Source of the DNA: Pseudomonas sp. dw_612
Lineage (GTDB): Bacteria; Pseudomonadota; Gammaproteobacteria; Pseudomonadales; Pseudomonadaceae
DNA length: 64,000 nt
NCBI RefSeq assembly: GCF_018449725.1
Contig: NZ_JAAVVC010000012.1
Location: 62,001 to 126,000 of the forward strand
Direction: 5' to 3'
Part shown: one piece after another, positions 39,004 through 47,382 of the stretch
Numbering within the stretch: the stretch's first letter is position 1
How the letters are laid out: each line of letters opens with the position of its first letter
Translations under genes and position numbers: made by a program
The notes under the pieces: model-generated
The model's input: only the letters and a program-made list of their open reading frames with translations
What the model was told of the DNA's origin: nothing
The model's database searches: none

Positions 39004-40130
39004 CCTTGCGAAACCTCTGTAGCAGCTGGCGAAGCCTGCGTTCGGCTGCGAAGCAGTCGCCCCGCGTTTTTCCTGACACACCGCAGACACAGATTTTACG
39101 ACGGCTTCGCCGCCGAACGCAGCCTCGCAAGCTCGGCAGCTGCTACGGGATCGTGCTGGGCCTGTTGATGGTGGGTTTTACTTCGCTTGCCCATGCAATC
39201 GACTTGCGACAACTCTGTAGCAGCTGGCGAAGCCTGCGTTCGGCGGCGAAGCAGTCGCCCCGCGTTTTTCCTGACACACCGCAGACACAGGTTTTACGAC
39301 GGCTTCGCCGCCGAACGCAGCCTCGCAAGCTCGGCAGCTGCTACGGGATCGTGTTGGGCCTGTTGATGGTGGGTTTTACTTCGCTCGCCCATGCAATCGA
39401 CTTGCGACAACTCTGTAGCAGCTGGCGAAGCCTGCGTTCGGCTGCGAAGCAGTCGCCCCGCGTTTTTCCTGACACACCGCAGACACAGGTTTTACGACGG
39501 CTTCGCCGCCGAACGCAGCCTCGCAAGCTCGGCAGCTGCTACGGGATCGTGTTGGGCCTGTTGATGGTGGGTTTTACTTCGCTTGCACAGGCGTTTGATT
39601 TGCAACAACTCAGCGATCAACTGGCCAAGCCTGATGTGATCCATGGCAATTTCATCCAGGAAAAACACCTGCGCGCCCTGCCCCAGCCGCTGGTCAGCAA
39701 AGGCACCTTCGTCCTGGCGAAAAATCACGGCCTACTTTGGCTGCTGAAAACTCCGCTGCAACAGGATTACCGCATCAATGCCAAGGGCATCGCCCGGCGT
39801 GATGCCAATGGCTGGCAACTGCTGCCGGGCAAGAGCGCCGGTGCCGAGCAGAACCGCTTGTTCCTTGCCGTGTTGCAAGGCGACAGTAGCGGCTTGCAGC
39901 GGGATTTCGAGCTGGCGCTGAGTGGTGATGCACAGAAATGGAAACTGACCCTGACCCCGCGCTCGATGCTGCTCAAGCAAGTGTTCAACCAGATCAACAT
40001 CGATGGCGGCCAGTTGGTAAACAGCATCGAACTGCTGGAAACCCAAGGCGACAGCACCCTCATGCGCATGCAGGACAGCACCAGCGCCCAACCGTTGACC
40101 GATGCGGAGCAACATGACTTTGCCGAGTGA
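39000..40130 (+). CDS. LolA-like outer-membrane lipoprotein/lipid carrier with triplicated N-terminus
   Basis: A 376-residue open frame. The last ~190 residues (FDLQQLSDQLAKPDVIHGNF, SKGTFVLAKNHGLLWLLKTP, LTPRSMLLKQVFNQINIDGG) are a normal periplasmic LolA-like carrier, expected to ferry the aryl-polyenyl lipid to the outer membrane. The first ~190 residues are odd: a 66-residue block occurs three times in frame, each made of REP-derived Arg-rich sequence (LCSSWRSLRSAAKQSPRVFP) followed by a complete signal-peptide core GIVLGLLMVGFTSLAHA or AQA. The GTG at 39549, within the last copy, could restore a near-normal length start (MLGLLMVGFTSLAQA) but would lack a charged n-region. ATG 39000 overlaps the thioesterase stop. 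LolA role is solid; true start is uncertain. Confidence 0.85.
   Translation: MTLRNLCSSWRSLRSAAKQSPRVFPDTPQTQILRRLRRRTQPRKLGSCYGIVLGLLMVGFTSLAHAIDLRQLCSSWRSLRSAAKQSPRVFPDTPQTQVLRRLRRRTQPRKLGSCYGIVLGLLMVGFTSLAHAIDLRQLCSSWRSLRSAAKQSPRVFPDTPQTQVLRRLRRRTQPRKLGSCYGIVLGLLMVGFTSLAQAFDLQQLSDQLAKPDVIHGNFIQEKHLRALPQPLVSKGTFVLAKNHGLLWLLKTPLQQDYRINAKGIARRDANGWQLLPGKSAGAEQNRLFLAVLQGDSSGLQRDFELALSGDAQKWKLTLTPRSMLLKQVFNQINIDGGQLVNSIELLETQGDSTLMRMQDSTSAQPLTDAEQHDFAE
39015..39608. repeat. Three 198-bp direct repeats, each containing a family 2 REPIN and signal-peptide codons
   Basis: CTCTGTAGCAGCTGGCGAAG begins at 39015, 39213 and 39411: period exactly 198 bases, i.e. 66 codons. Each unit carries GTAGCAGCTGGCGAAGCCTG and its inverse near GGCAGCTGCTAC about 120 bases later, then codons for GIVLGLLMVGFTSLA. 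Units 1 and 2 are nearly identical; the last diverges only at its end, where CATGCAATCGACTTGCG becomes CAGGCGTTTGATTTGCA and joins the unique lolA-like sequence. Confidence 0.95.
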
Positions 40131-42456
40131 ACGGATGCTCCCACGGCTGTTCCTGATCCTGCTGCTGGCGGTGCTCGCGCTCGCCGCTTGGCAATGGCGT
40201 GACGGCGCACCGCTGTCGGCGAACCTGATGGAACTGGTGCCCGGCACGGCGCCGGATGCGCTGGAACTGCGCGCCGAACAACGCATGCAAGAACCGCTGA
40301 ACCGCGAAATGCTGGTGCTGGTCGGTCACACCGATCGCCAGCAAGCGGTGGCCATGGCGCAGAAACTTGGCGAGCAATGGCAGGCCAGCGGCTTGTTCGA
40401 AAAGGTCCAGTGGACTCTGCAAGCCGACTTGCCCGCGCTGCGTACTCAATTGCTGCAAGGTCGATTGGCGATGCTCTCGGACGCGGATCGGCAACAACTG
40501 ATCGAGCATCCCGACGCGTTTATCCAGCAGCGGGTACAAGCGCTGTTCGACCCCTTCACCGGTTTCAGCCTGGTGCCGAGTCAGGACGACTGGCTGGGCC
40601 TGACCGGGCGCATCCAGAACAGCCAGCCGCAACACGGCGCGGTGCAACTGGACATCGGCAGCGGCGCGTTGATCGCCGATGCCGACGGCAAGAGTTGGGT
40701 GCTGCTGCGGGCGCGCACCACCGGCAATGCGTTCGACATGAACCTGCCGCTGCAAGTCGCCGACTTGCTCAAACACAGTCGCGAAGAAGCGGCCCAGGGC
40801 GACGTGCAACTGCTCGCCGCCAGTGGCTTGCTCTATGCCGCCAACGGTCAGCAACAAGCCACCCGGGAAATGACCTGGGTTGGCGGCGGCGCGACGTTGG
40901 GCATCCTGTTATTGCTGTTGCTGGCGTTCCGGCGTTTGCGCGTGTTGCTCGCGTTTGTCCCGGTGCTGGTGGGCATGCTGTTTGGCGGCGTGGCGTGCGT
41001 GGCGCTGTTCGGCCATATGCATGTGATGACGTTGGTGCTCGGTTCCAGCCTGATAGGCGTTGCCGTGGATTATCCACTGCATTACCTGTCGAAGAGCTGG
41101 AGCCTGAAACCCTGGAACAGTTGGCCGGCCCTGCGCCTGACCCTGCCGGGGCTGACGCTGAGCCTGATCACCAGTTGCATCGGCTACCTCGCCCTGGCCT
41201 GGACCCCGTTCCTGGCGCTGACACAAATCGCCGTGTTCTCCGCCGCTGGGCTGCTCGGTGCTTACCTGTCGGCGGTGTGCCTGTTGCCGGCACTGCTCAA
41301 GGGTGCGGACCTGCGTCCGGCGCAATGGCCGCTGCGGGTTGCCGAGTGTTTGGTGAACCTGCGTGAAGCGCTGCTCCAGCGCGCCCGCACGCCGGTGTTG
41401 CTGGCGCTGCTGATCGCCTTCTGTGTCGGTGGTTTGTTGCAGCTCAGCACCAAGAACGACATTCGCCAGTGGGTCGGCATGCCACAGCATTTGACCGATG
41501 AAGCGCAGACCATCGCGCGCATCACGGGCTTCCAACCGACCAGTCAGTTCTTTTTGATCAGAGCCGCTAACCAGCAAGAATTGCTTGAGCGCCAGAGCGC
41601 CCTGAATGATCGGCTGGAGCAACTGGTCAACCTCGACAAACTCCAAGGCTTTCTGTCCCTCAACCAACTGGTCAGCCAGCCGAGCGAACAGAAGCAAGTA
41701 CGCGACGCGCTGAACAAACTGCCGCAGTTCTGGCAACCGCTGCTCGATGTCGGCGTGCCGGTCGAGGCGCTGCAAGCCGAGTTGACGAAGTTGCAGGCGC
41801 TGCCCACCGAAGACATCGACGCGGCGCTGGTCGGGCCGTTGGCCGAACCGTATCGCACGCTGTGGCTGGGGCCGACCGACGACGGAGGCGTGGCGGCCAT
41901 GGTCAGCCTGCAAGGCTTGAACAACCCGTTGCTGCTGCGGGTCCAGGCACTGGACTTGCCGGGCGTTGAATTGGTGGATCGTCTCGGCGAGCTGAACAAG
42001 GTGTTCGCCGAAACCCAGATCAGCGCCGCTGAATTGAAACTCGCTTCTTGCGTGCTGATCGTGCTGGTTCTGATTCTGCCGTTCGGCCTCGGCGGTGCGC
42101 TGCGGATCGTCGCCCTGCCGCTGCTCGCCGCACTGTGCAGCCTGGCCTGCCTCGGTTGGCTCGGCCAGCCGCTGACGCTGTTCAGCCTGTTCGGCCTGCT
42201 GCTGGTGACGGCCATCAGCGTCGATTACGCGATCCTCATGCGCGAACAGGTCGGCGGCGCCGCTGTCAGCCTGCTGGGCACCTTGCTGGCGGCGCTGACC
42301 ACTTGGCTGTCGTTCGGGTTGCTGGCGGTGTCCAGTACGCCGGCGGTGAGCAACTTCGGTTTGTCGGTGAGCCTTGGTTTGGCGTTCAGTTTCATCCTGG
42401 CGCCGTGGGCCGGACGCCAAGTCCACGCCCTCCCGGTCGCGGAGCAGACAGCATGA
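40114..42456 (+). CDS. MMPL/RND-family exporter (APE cluster)
   Basis: A 780-residue inner-membrane transporter with about 12 spans and two large periplasmic loops. The two halves each have a five-span bundle (TLGILLLLLLAFRRLRVLLA, GSSLIGVAVDYPLHYLSKSW; GLLLVTAISVDYAILMREQV). The conserved aspartates in VAVDYPLH and ISVDYAIL are the RND/MMPL proton-relay type. Probably extracts the aryl-polyene lipid from the inner membrane and hands it to the LolA-like carrier. ATG 40114, with GGAG in front, overlaps the carrier gene; ATG 40135 is also possible. Confidence 0.9.
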   Translation: MTLPSERMLPRLFLILLLAVLALAAWQWRDGAPLSANLMELVPGTAPDALELRAEQRMQEPLNREMLVLVGHTDRQQAVAMAQKLGEQWQASGLFEKVQWTLQADLPALRTQLLQGRLAMLSDADRQQLIEHPDAFIQQRVQALFDPFTGFSLVPSQDDWLGLTGRIQNSQPQHGAVQLDIGSGALIADADGKSWVLLRARTTGNAFDMNLPLQVADLLKHSREEAAQGDVQLLAASGLLYAANGQQQATREMTWVGGGATLGILLLLLLAFRRLRVLLAFVPVLVGMLFGGVACVALFGHMHVMTLVLGSSLIGVAVDYPLHYLSKSWSLKPWNSWPALRLTLPGLTLSLITSCIGYLALAWTPFLALTQIAVFSAAGLLGAYLSAVCLLPALLKGADLRPAQWPLRVAECLVNLREALLQRARTPVLLALLIAFCVGGLLQLSTKNDIRQWVGMPQHLTDEAQTIARITGFQPTSQFFLIRAANQQELLERQSALNDRLEQLVNLDKLQGFLSLNQLVSQPSEQKQVRDALNKLPQFWQPLLDVGVPVEALQAELTKLQALPTEDIDAALVGPLAEPYRTLWLGPTDDGGVAAMVSLQGLNNPLLLRVQALDLPGVELVDRLGELNKVFAETQISAAELKLASCVLIVLVLILPFGLGGALRIVALPLLAALCSLACLGWLGQPLTLFSLFGLLLVTAISVDYAILMREQVGGAAVSLLGTLLAALTTWLSFGLLAVSSTPAVSNFGLSVSLGLAFSFILAPWAGRQVHALPVAEQTA

Positions 42457-43613
42457 TGATCGCGCTGTTTTGGGCGATGGCCCTGGGAATGTTCGCCGTC
42501 GCGACCCGCGTCGGCCGGCATTTCGGCCTGATCCCGATTGTCAGCCAATTGCTGCTTGCGACCTTCGGCCTGCCGTTGCTGATGTACTTCTGGATCGAGC
42601 CGGGCTGGCAGCTCAGCGGTGCGGACCTGATCTCGCCGGTGTGGCTGAAAAACCTATACAGCCTGAGCTTCGCTTTGCTGCTGGGGCACATCCTCAGCGA
42701 CGTGATTGATCTGCAACTGGATCGCCAGAGCCTGAAAATCGCCCTGCCGAGTTTCTGCCTGCCCTTCGCCTGCGGTTTGGCCACGGCGGTCTGGCTGTTG
42801 CCGGTGCAATCGTGGCTCAGCTCGTTGGCGGTCGGTCTGGTGTTCGCCATTACTGCGATTCCGGTGTTGTACCTGTACCTGCGGCACATCAACTATCCGC
42901 CTGACGCCACCCGGCGCCTGGTGCAAACCGCGATCCTCATTGACCTCACGTGCTGGACGCTGTTCGGCTTCGCCCAGGGCAGCCTGCACCTGAGCAGTCT
43001 TTTGTTGCCATTGGCTGGTGCGTGTTTACCGGTGCTGCTGCGGTTGCTCGGTTTGCGCCAGCCGTTGTTATACAGCGGCGGCTTCTTTGCGCTGCTGGTG
43101 GTGGCCGAACACTTCAAACTCAATGCACTGATTTTCGGCATCGGTTATTTGCTGTGCATGGCCGCGCTGAAAATACCGTTGGTGTTGCCGTTGCCGGCGA
43201 TCTGGATGCATCGCTTGCAGACCTGGATTGCGATCCCGCTGATCCTCACGTTCGGCATCGTGCAGATCAATGTGCACAGCGCCATGGCCAGCCTCGGCTG
43301 GGTGCAACTGGCGGCGCTGCTGTTGTTCCCGATCCTCAGCAAACTGCTGGGCAACTGGCTGGGCCTAGGCTGGGCCGGTGTTTCGTCTGATGGCGCCAGC
43401 CGCTGGCGCGAAAGCGTATTACTGAATATTCGTGGCTTGAGCGAGATCGTCTTTCTCAATCTGCTGCTGCAACAACAGCTCATCAGCCCGCCGCTGTATT
43501 TCGCGCTGATGCTGATGGGACTGATCGCCACACTGCTGCCGGCACTGGCCGGCATGCACCGAATTCCGCTGAATATCGCCGCCCCGGCAAGGAGCCCCCG
43601 TGCCAACCGTTGA
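42453..43613 (+). CDS. CPA2-like cation/proton antiporter-fold membrane protein within the APE operon
   Basis: A 386-residue protein that is almost wholly membrane-embedded (about 12 spans). Segments such as SFALLLGHILSDVIDLQLDR, LAVGLVFAITAIPVLYLYL and especially NIRGLSEIVFLNLLLQQQLI with LMLMGLIATLLPALAGM resemble the CPA2 (KefB/GerN-type) exchanger fold, where RG(A/L)xE in the tenth span is characteristic. It is divergent and short, without a TrkA_N domain. Four-base overlap with the exporter gene and 14-base overlap with the next gene show it belongs to the operon. I do not know it from E. coli or Xenorhabdus APE clusters. Role unknown; it could tune proton motive force or pH for the export step. 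Confidence 0.7.
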   Translation: MMIALFWAMALGMFAVATRVGRHFGLIPIVSQLLLATFGLPLLMYFWIEPGWQLSGADLISPVWLKNLYSLSFALLLGHILSDVIDLQLDRQSLKIALPSFCLPFACGLATAVWLLPVQSWLSSLAVGLVFAITAIPVLYLYLRHINYPPDATRRLVQTAILIDLTCWTLFGFAQGSLHLSSLLLPLAGACLPVLLRLLGLRQPLLYSGGFFALLVVAEHFKLNALIFGIGYLLCMAALKIPLVLPLPAIWMHRLQTWIAIPLILTFGIVQINVHSAMASLGWVQLAALLLFPILSKLLGNWLGLGWAGVSSDGASRWRESVLLNIRGLSEIVFLNLLLQQQLISPPLYFALMLMGLIATLLPALAGMHRIPLNIAAPARSPRANR

Positions 43614-44847
43614 AATGGAACATCGTCAGGTCGTCGTCATCGGAGCCGGTCCTTCGGGCGCCATCGCCGCCGCGCTGCTCAAGCGCAAGGGTCACGATGT
43701 CTTGGTGATCGAGCGCCAACACTTCCCACGGTTCTCCATCGGCGAAAGCCTGTTATCCCATTGCCTGGATTTCGTCGAAGAGGCCGGCATGCTGGACGCG
43801 GTGAACGCCGCCGGGTTCCAGGTTAAAACCGGCGCCGCGTTCGCCTGGGGCGATGAATACAGCGCCTTCGATTTCGGTGACACCTTCAGCAACGGCAAGC
43901 CGACGACCTTTCAGGTGCAGCGCGCCGATTTCGACAAACTGCTGGCCGATCAAGCGGCGCTGCAAGGCGTGGAATTGCGCTACGGCGAAGCCATCGTCAG
44001 CGCCGATTTCAGCCTGGCGAAACCGCAACTGAACGTATCGCGCGAGGATGGCAGCGAGTACCGCGTCGAAGCCGATTTCGTGCTTGACGCCAGCGGCTAT
44101 GGTCGAGTTCTGCCGCGCTTGCTCGACCTGGAGGCACCGTCGAATTTCCCGGTGCGCCAAGCGGTGTTCACCCACGTCGAAGACCACATCGAAAACCCGG
44201 CGTTCGACCGCACCAAGATCCTTGTCACCACCCACCCGACTCACCGCGACATCTGGTTCTGGACCATCCCGTTCAGCAACGGACGTTGCTCGGTGGGCGT
44301 GGTGGCCGCCGCTGAACATTTCGCTGGCCGCACCGACAATCTGGACGAATGCCTGCGCGGCTTCATCGCCGAAACCCCAAGCCTCGCCGGCGTGCTGAAC
44401 AACGCGGTGTGGGACACCCCGGCGCGCACCATCGGCGGCTACTCGGCCAACGTCAAAGCGTTGCATGGCCCAGGCTTTGCGCTGCTGGGCAACGCGGCGG
44501 AATTCCTCGACCCGGTGTTCTCCTCCGGCGTGACCATCGCCATGCGCTCGGCGAGCATGGCCGCCGGCGTACTGCACCGCCAATTGCAGGGTGAAAGCGT
44601 CGACTGGCAAACCGAGTTCGCCGACCCGCTCAAGCGCGGCGTCGATACCTTCCGTTGCTACGTCGAAGGCTGGTACACCGGGACCTTCCAGGACGTGATT
44701 TTCCATGACGGCAGCTCACGGGAAATCCGCCGCATGATCGCCTCGATCCTCGCCGGTTACGCCTGGGATGAACGCAACCCGTTTGTCAGCGAAGCGAAGC
44801 GCCGGTTGAAGGTGATTTCGGAATTTTGTGCAAGGGATGCCACATGA
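43600..44847 (+). CDS. FAD-dependent oxidoreductase of the flavin halogenase/geranylgeranyl reductase superfamily (APE cluster)
   Basis: A 415-residue flavoprotein. Rossmann motif VVVIGAGPSGAIAAALLKRK at the N-terminus, PRFSIGESLL, and the FAD-binding GPGFALLGNAAEFLDPVFSS. Two features of flavin-dependent halogenases are present: Lys76 in GFQVKTGAAFAWGD and the WxWxIP motif at residues 219-224 (WFWTIP). It might modify the aryl head group or polyene by oxidation or halogenation; the product cannot be read from sequence. GTG 43600 is preceded by AAGGAG at ideal distance, better than ATG 43615. Confidence 0.85.
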   Translation: MPTVEMEHRQVVVIGAGPSGAIAAALLKRKGHDVLVIERQHFPRFSIGESLLSHCLDFVEEAGMLDAVNAAGFQVKTGAAFAWGDEYSAFDFGDTFSNGKPTTFQVQRADFDKLLADQAALQGVELRYGEAIVSADFSLAKPQLNVSREDGSEYRVEADFVLDASGYGRVLPRLLDLEAPSNFPVRQAVFTHVEDHIENPAFDRTKILVTTHPTHRDIWFWTIPFSNGRCSVGVVAAAEHFAGRTDNLDECLRGFIAETPSLAGVLNNAVWDTPARTIGGYSANVKALHGPGFALLGNAAEFLDPVFSSGVTIAMRSASMAAGVLHRQLQGESVDWQTEFADPLKRGVDTFRCYVEGWYTGTFQDVIFHDGSSREIRRMIASILAGYAWDERNPFVSEAKRRLKVISEFCARDAT

Positions 44848-45569
44848 GTTACTTGAGCGACAACTACGTCGAAGAAACCCGATTCGGTTTCTGGTTCCTG
44901 CGCAGCCACACCTGGCAGCACCATGTGTTGCGGGTGGCAATCAATGATCTGCGCGGCTTGTTCAGTGAGTCGCCGCCGAATAACCCGGTGTTGCTGGATG
45001 CCGGTTGCGGCCAGGGCAAGTCGTTCCAGTATCTGCGCCAGACCTTTGCGCCCCAGCGTTTGATCGGTGTCGATGCGGATCCGCACAGCCTGAATCTCAG
45101 CGGCGAAGAAGCGGCGCGTCAGGGCATGCCGGTTGAGTTGATCGGCAGTGATTGCGCGACGCTCAATGTGCCGGATGCCAGTGTTGATCTGCTGTTCTGT
45201 CATCAGACGTTCCATCATCTGGTGGAACAGGATCAGGCCCTCGCCGAGTTCTATCGCGTGCTCAAACCCGGCGGCTATCTGCTGTTCGCCGAGTCCACCG
45301 AGGCTTACATTGATACGTGGGTGATTCGCTGGTTGTTCCGCCATCCGATGCATGTGCAAAAGAGTGCGGCCGGGTATCTGGAGATGATTCGCCAGCAGGG
45401 TTTTGAGTTTGGGCCGCAGAACGTGTCTTACCCGTACTTGTGGTGGAGCCGTGCCACGGATTTCGGTTTGCTGGAACGCTTTGGTTTGCGTAAGGCCAAG
45501 CCGTTTGGGCAGCGGGAAGAGACGCTGGTCAATGTGGTGGCGCGCAAGCCGCTTGAAGGTGTTGTTTGA
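44844..45569 (+). CDS. Class I SAM-dependent methyltransferase (APE cluster)
   Basis: A 241-residue methyltransferase. Motif I VLLDAGCGQGKSFQYLRQ, the acidic end of strand 2 GVDADPHS, and LFCHQTFHHLVEQDQALAEF with VLKPGGYLLFAES are clear. In APE clusters the methyltransferase is thought to methylate the aryl ring. ATG 44844 overlaps the flavoprotein stop by four bases. The upstream in-frame start at 44826 is inside that gene. Confidence 0.9.
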   Translation: MSYLSDNYVEETRFGFWFLRSHTWQHHVLRVAINDLRGLFSESPPNNPVLLDAGCGQGKSFQYLRQTFAPQRLIGVDADPHSLNLSGEEAARQGMPVELIGSDCATLNVPDASVDLLFCHQTFHHLVEQDQALAEFYRVLKPGGYLLFAESTEAYIDTWVIRWLFRHPMHVQKSAAGYLEMIRQQGFEFGPQNVSYPYLWWSRATDFGLLERFGLRKAKPFGQREETLVNVVARKPLEGVV

Positions 45570-45601
45570 TGTCTAGCGCAATTCAACAAACCTGTGGAAT
45601 C

Positions 45602-45697
45602 CCCTGTGGGAGCGGGCTTGCTCGCGAAAGCGGTGGGTCAGTCGACAACAGTGTCGGGTGTGCCGACGCCTTCGCGAGCAAGCCCGCTCCCACAGGG
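45602..45697. repeat. REPIN, family 1, at the start of the DUF3261 gene
   Basis: Inverted pair GTGGGAGCGGGCTTGCTCGC and inverse, placed between the methyltransferase stop (45569) and the signal-peptide codons of the lipoprotein (from 45704). The frame stays open through the whole element. Its right edge CACAGGG supplies an AGGG six bases before GTG 45704. Confidence 0.9.
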
Positions 45698-45703
45698 TTT
45701 GAG

Positions 45704-46189
45704 GTGGTGTTGCGATTTGTGTTGGTGGCTTTTGCTTTGCTGTTGAGCGCTTGCGCCAGCCGCGCACCGTTGCCCGAACACACTCCAAGCCTCGCACTGC
45801 CACTGCAACTGCACATCCAGCGCCTGATGGCCAACGAGCGCCAGGACTGGGTTTTGGTGATCCAACAGGAAGGCCCGGCCCTGCGTTGGTCGATGATGGA
45901 TTTGCTCGGCATTCCCCAGGCCAGGCAGAAGTTGATCGGTAGCGACTGGCAAGCCGACGGTCTGCTGCCACCGAATCCGGAAGCGCGGGAATTGTTCGCC
46001 GCGCTGTTGTTTGCCCTGACCCCGGAAGGCGAGTTGCAGAGCAACTATCCCACCGCGTGGCAGCATGGCGGGCAACGCTCCTTGCCAGAGCGTTGGGACG
46101 TCCGTTATTCACGACCGTTGAGCTTTGAATTGAACCTGCCCAAAGGCCCGAAATACCAAGTCACGCCGCTGAGCGGGGACACGCCATGA
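45704..46189 (+). CDS. DUF3261-family lipoprotein (APE cluster)
   Basis: From GTG 45704 the product has 161 residues: a lipoprotein signal (VVLRFVLVAFALLLSACAS, lipobox LSAC) and a DUF3261 domain (QRLMANERQDWVLVIQQEGP, LRWSMMDLLGIPQARQKLIG). DUF3261 lipoproteins are standard in APE clusters and presumably receive or insert the product at the outer membrane. The open frame extends upstream in frame to ATG 45569, which would add 45 residues encoded by the REPIN (IPCGSGLARESGGSVDN). The insertion has probably displaced the original start. Last four bases overlap the ketosynthase gene. Confidence 0.8.
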   Translation: MVLRFVLVAFALLLSACASRAPLPEHTPSLALPLQLHIQRLMANERQDWVLVIQQEGPALRWSMMDLLGIPQARQKLIGSDWQADGLLPPNPEARELFAALLFALTPEGELQSNYPTAWQHGGQRSLPERWDVRYSRPLSFELNLPKGPKYQVTPLSGDTP

Positions 46190-47382
46190 CCGCCTATTTG
46201 AACGCCTTGGGGCTGATCTGCGCCCTGGGACGCGACAAGCAGGAAGTCGCCCGCAATCTGTTTTCCGGCGATTGCTCCGGCATGCGCAGCGAGGCAGGTT
46301 GGGTGGTTGAGCGCTCGCTGCCGGTGGCCGCCGTGCGCGGTGAGCTGGCGTCAATCCCACCGCAGATGACCGAACAACGCAGCCGCAACAATCAACTGTT
46401 GCTGGAAGCGGCACTGCAAATTCGCCCGGACATTGATCGCGCGATCCAGACTTTCGGCCCTGGCCGCGTCGGCGTCGTGCTGGGCACTAGCACTTCGGGC
46501 ATCGACGAAGCCAGTCGCGGCCTGGCCCATTACGTGCGCGAGCATGCATTCCCTGAGGACTACGACTATCAGCAACAGGAACTCGGCGCCCCGGCGAATT
46601 TCCTCGCCGACTGGCTGCAATTGAGCGGCCCGGCCTATGTGATTTCCACGGCGTGCACCTCCAGCGCCCGGGCCTTGATGAGCGCCCAACGCTTGTTGGA
46701 CCTGGGGATGTGCGACGCGGTGTTGTGCGGCGGCGTCGACAGTTTGTGCAAGCTGACGCTCAACGGTTTCTCGGCCCTGGAAGCGGTATCGCAACAGCGC
46801 TGCAATCCGTTCTCGGCCAATCGCAACGGCATCAACATCGGTGAAGCGGCGGTGCTGTTTCTGATGAGCAAAAGTGCCGGCGACGGTCCATCGATTTCCC
46901 TGCTCGGCAGCGGCGCCAGTTCCGACGCGCACCATATTTCCGCGCCGGAACCGACCGGTCGTGGCGCCCAGCAAGCAATGCACAAAGCCTTGAGCCGCGC
47001 CCATCTGCAACCGGCGCAAATCGGTTACCTGAACCTGCACGGCACCGCCACCCAACACAACGACGCCATGGAGAGCCTGGCCGTCTCGGCACTGTTCCCG
47101 GACGGCGTGCCCTGCTCGTCGACCAAGCCGATGACCGGCCACACCCTCGGCGCCGCCGGTGCCCTGGAAGCGGCGTTCTGCTGGTTGAGCCTGAGCGCGG
47201 ACAACCCCGAACACGCGTTGCCGCCGCACATCTGGGACGGCCAGCCTGACCCCGACCTGCCGCCATTGCATTGGGTGACCCCGGCCCATCGCCTGGCGTC
47301 CATTGCACCCCGCTACCTGATGAGCAATTCGTTTGCCTTCGGTGGCAATAACGTCAGCCTGATTATCGGAGACGCCCCATGA
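46186..47382 (+). CDS. Beta-ketoacyl-ACP synthase, FabB/F type (APE ketosynthase 1)
   Basis: A 398-residue ketosynthase. Catalytic Cys157 in VISTACTSSARALMSAQRLL, histidines in LNLHGTATQHND and STKPMTGHTLGAAGALEAAF, and the end SNSFAFGGNNVSLIIGDAP. Catalyses decarboxylative condensation with malonyl-ACP during polyene growth. Start ATG overlaps the DUF3261 stop; its end overlaps the dehydratase gene by four bases. Confidence 0.94.
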   Translation: MTAYLNALGLICALGRDKQEVARNLFSGDCSGMRSEAGWVVERSLPVAAVRGELASIPPQMTEQRSRNNQLLLEAALQIRPDIDRAIQTFGPGRVGVVLGTSTSGIDEASRGLAHYVREHAFPEDYDYQQQELGAPANFLADWLQLSGPAYVISTACTSSARALMSAQRLLDLGMCDAVLCGGVDSLCKLTLNGFSALEAVSQQRCNPFSANRNGINIGEAAVLFLMSKSAGDGPSISLLGSGASSDAHHISAPEPTGRGAQQAMHKALSRAHLQPAQIGYLNLHGTATQHNDAMESLAVSALFPDGVPCSSTKPMTGHTLGAAGALEAAFCWLSLSADNPEHALPPHIWDGQPDPDLPPLHWVTPAHRLASIAPRYLMSNSFAFGGNNVSLIIGDAP

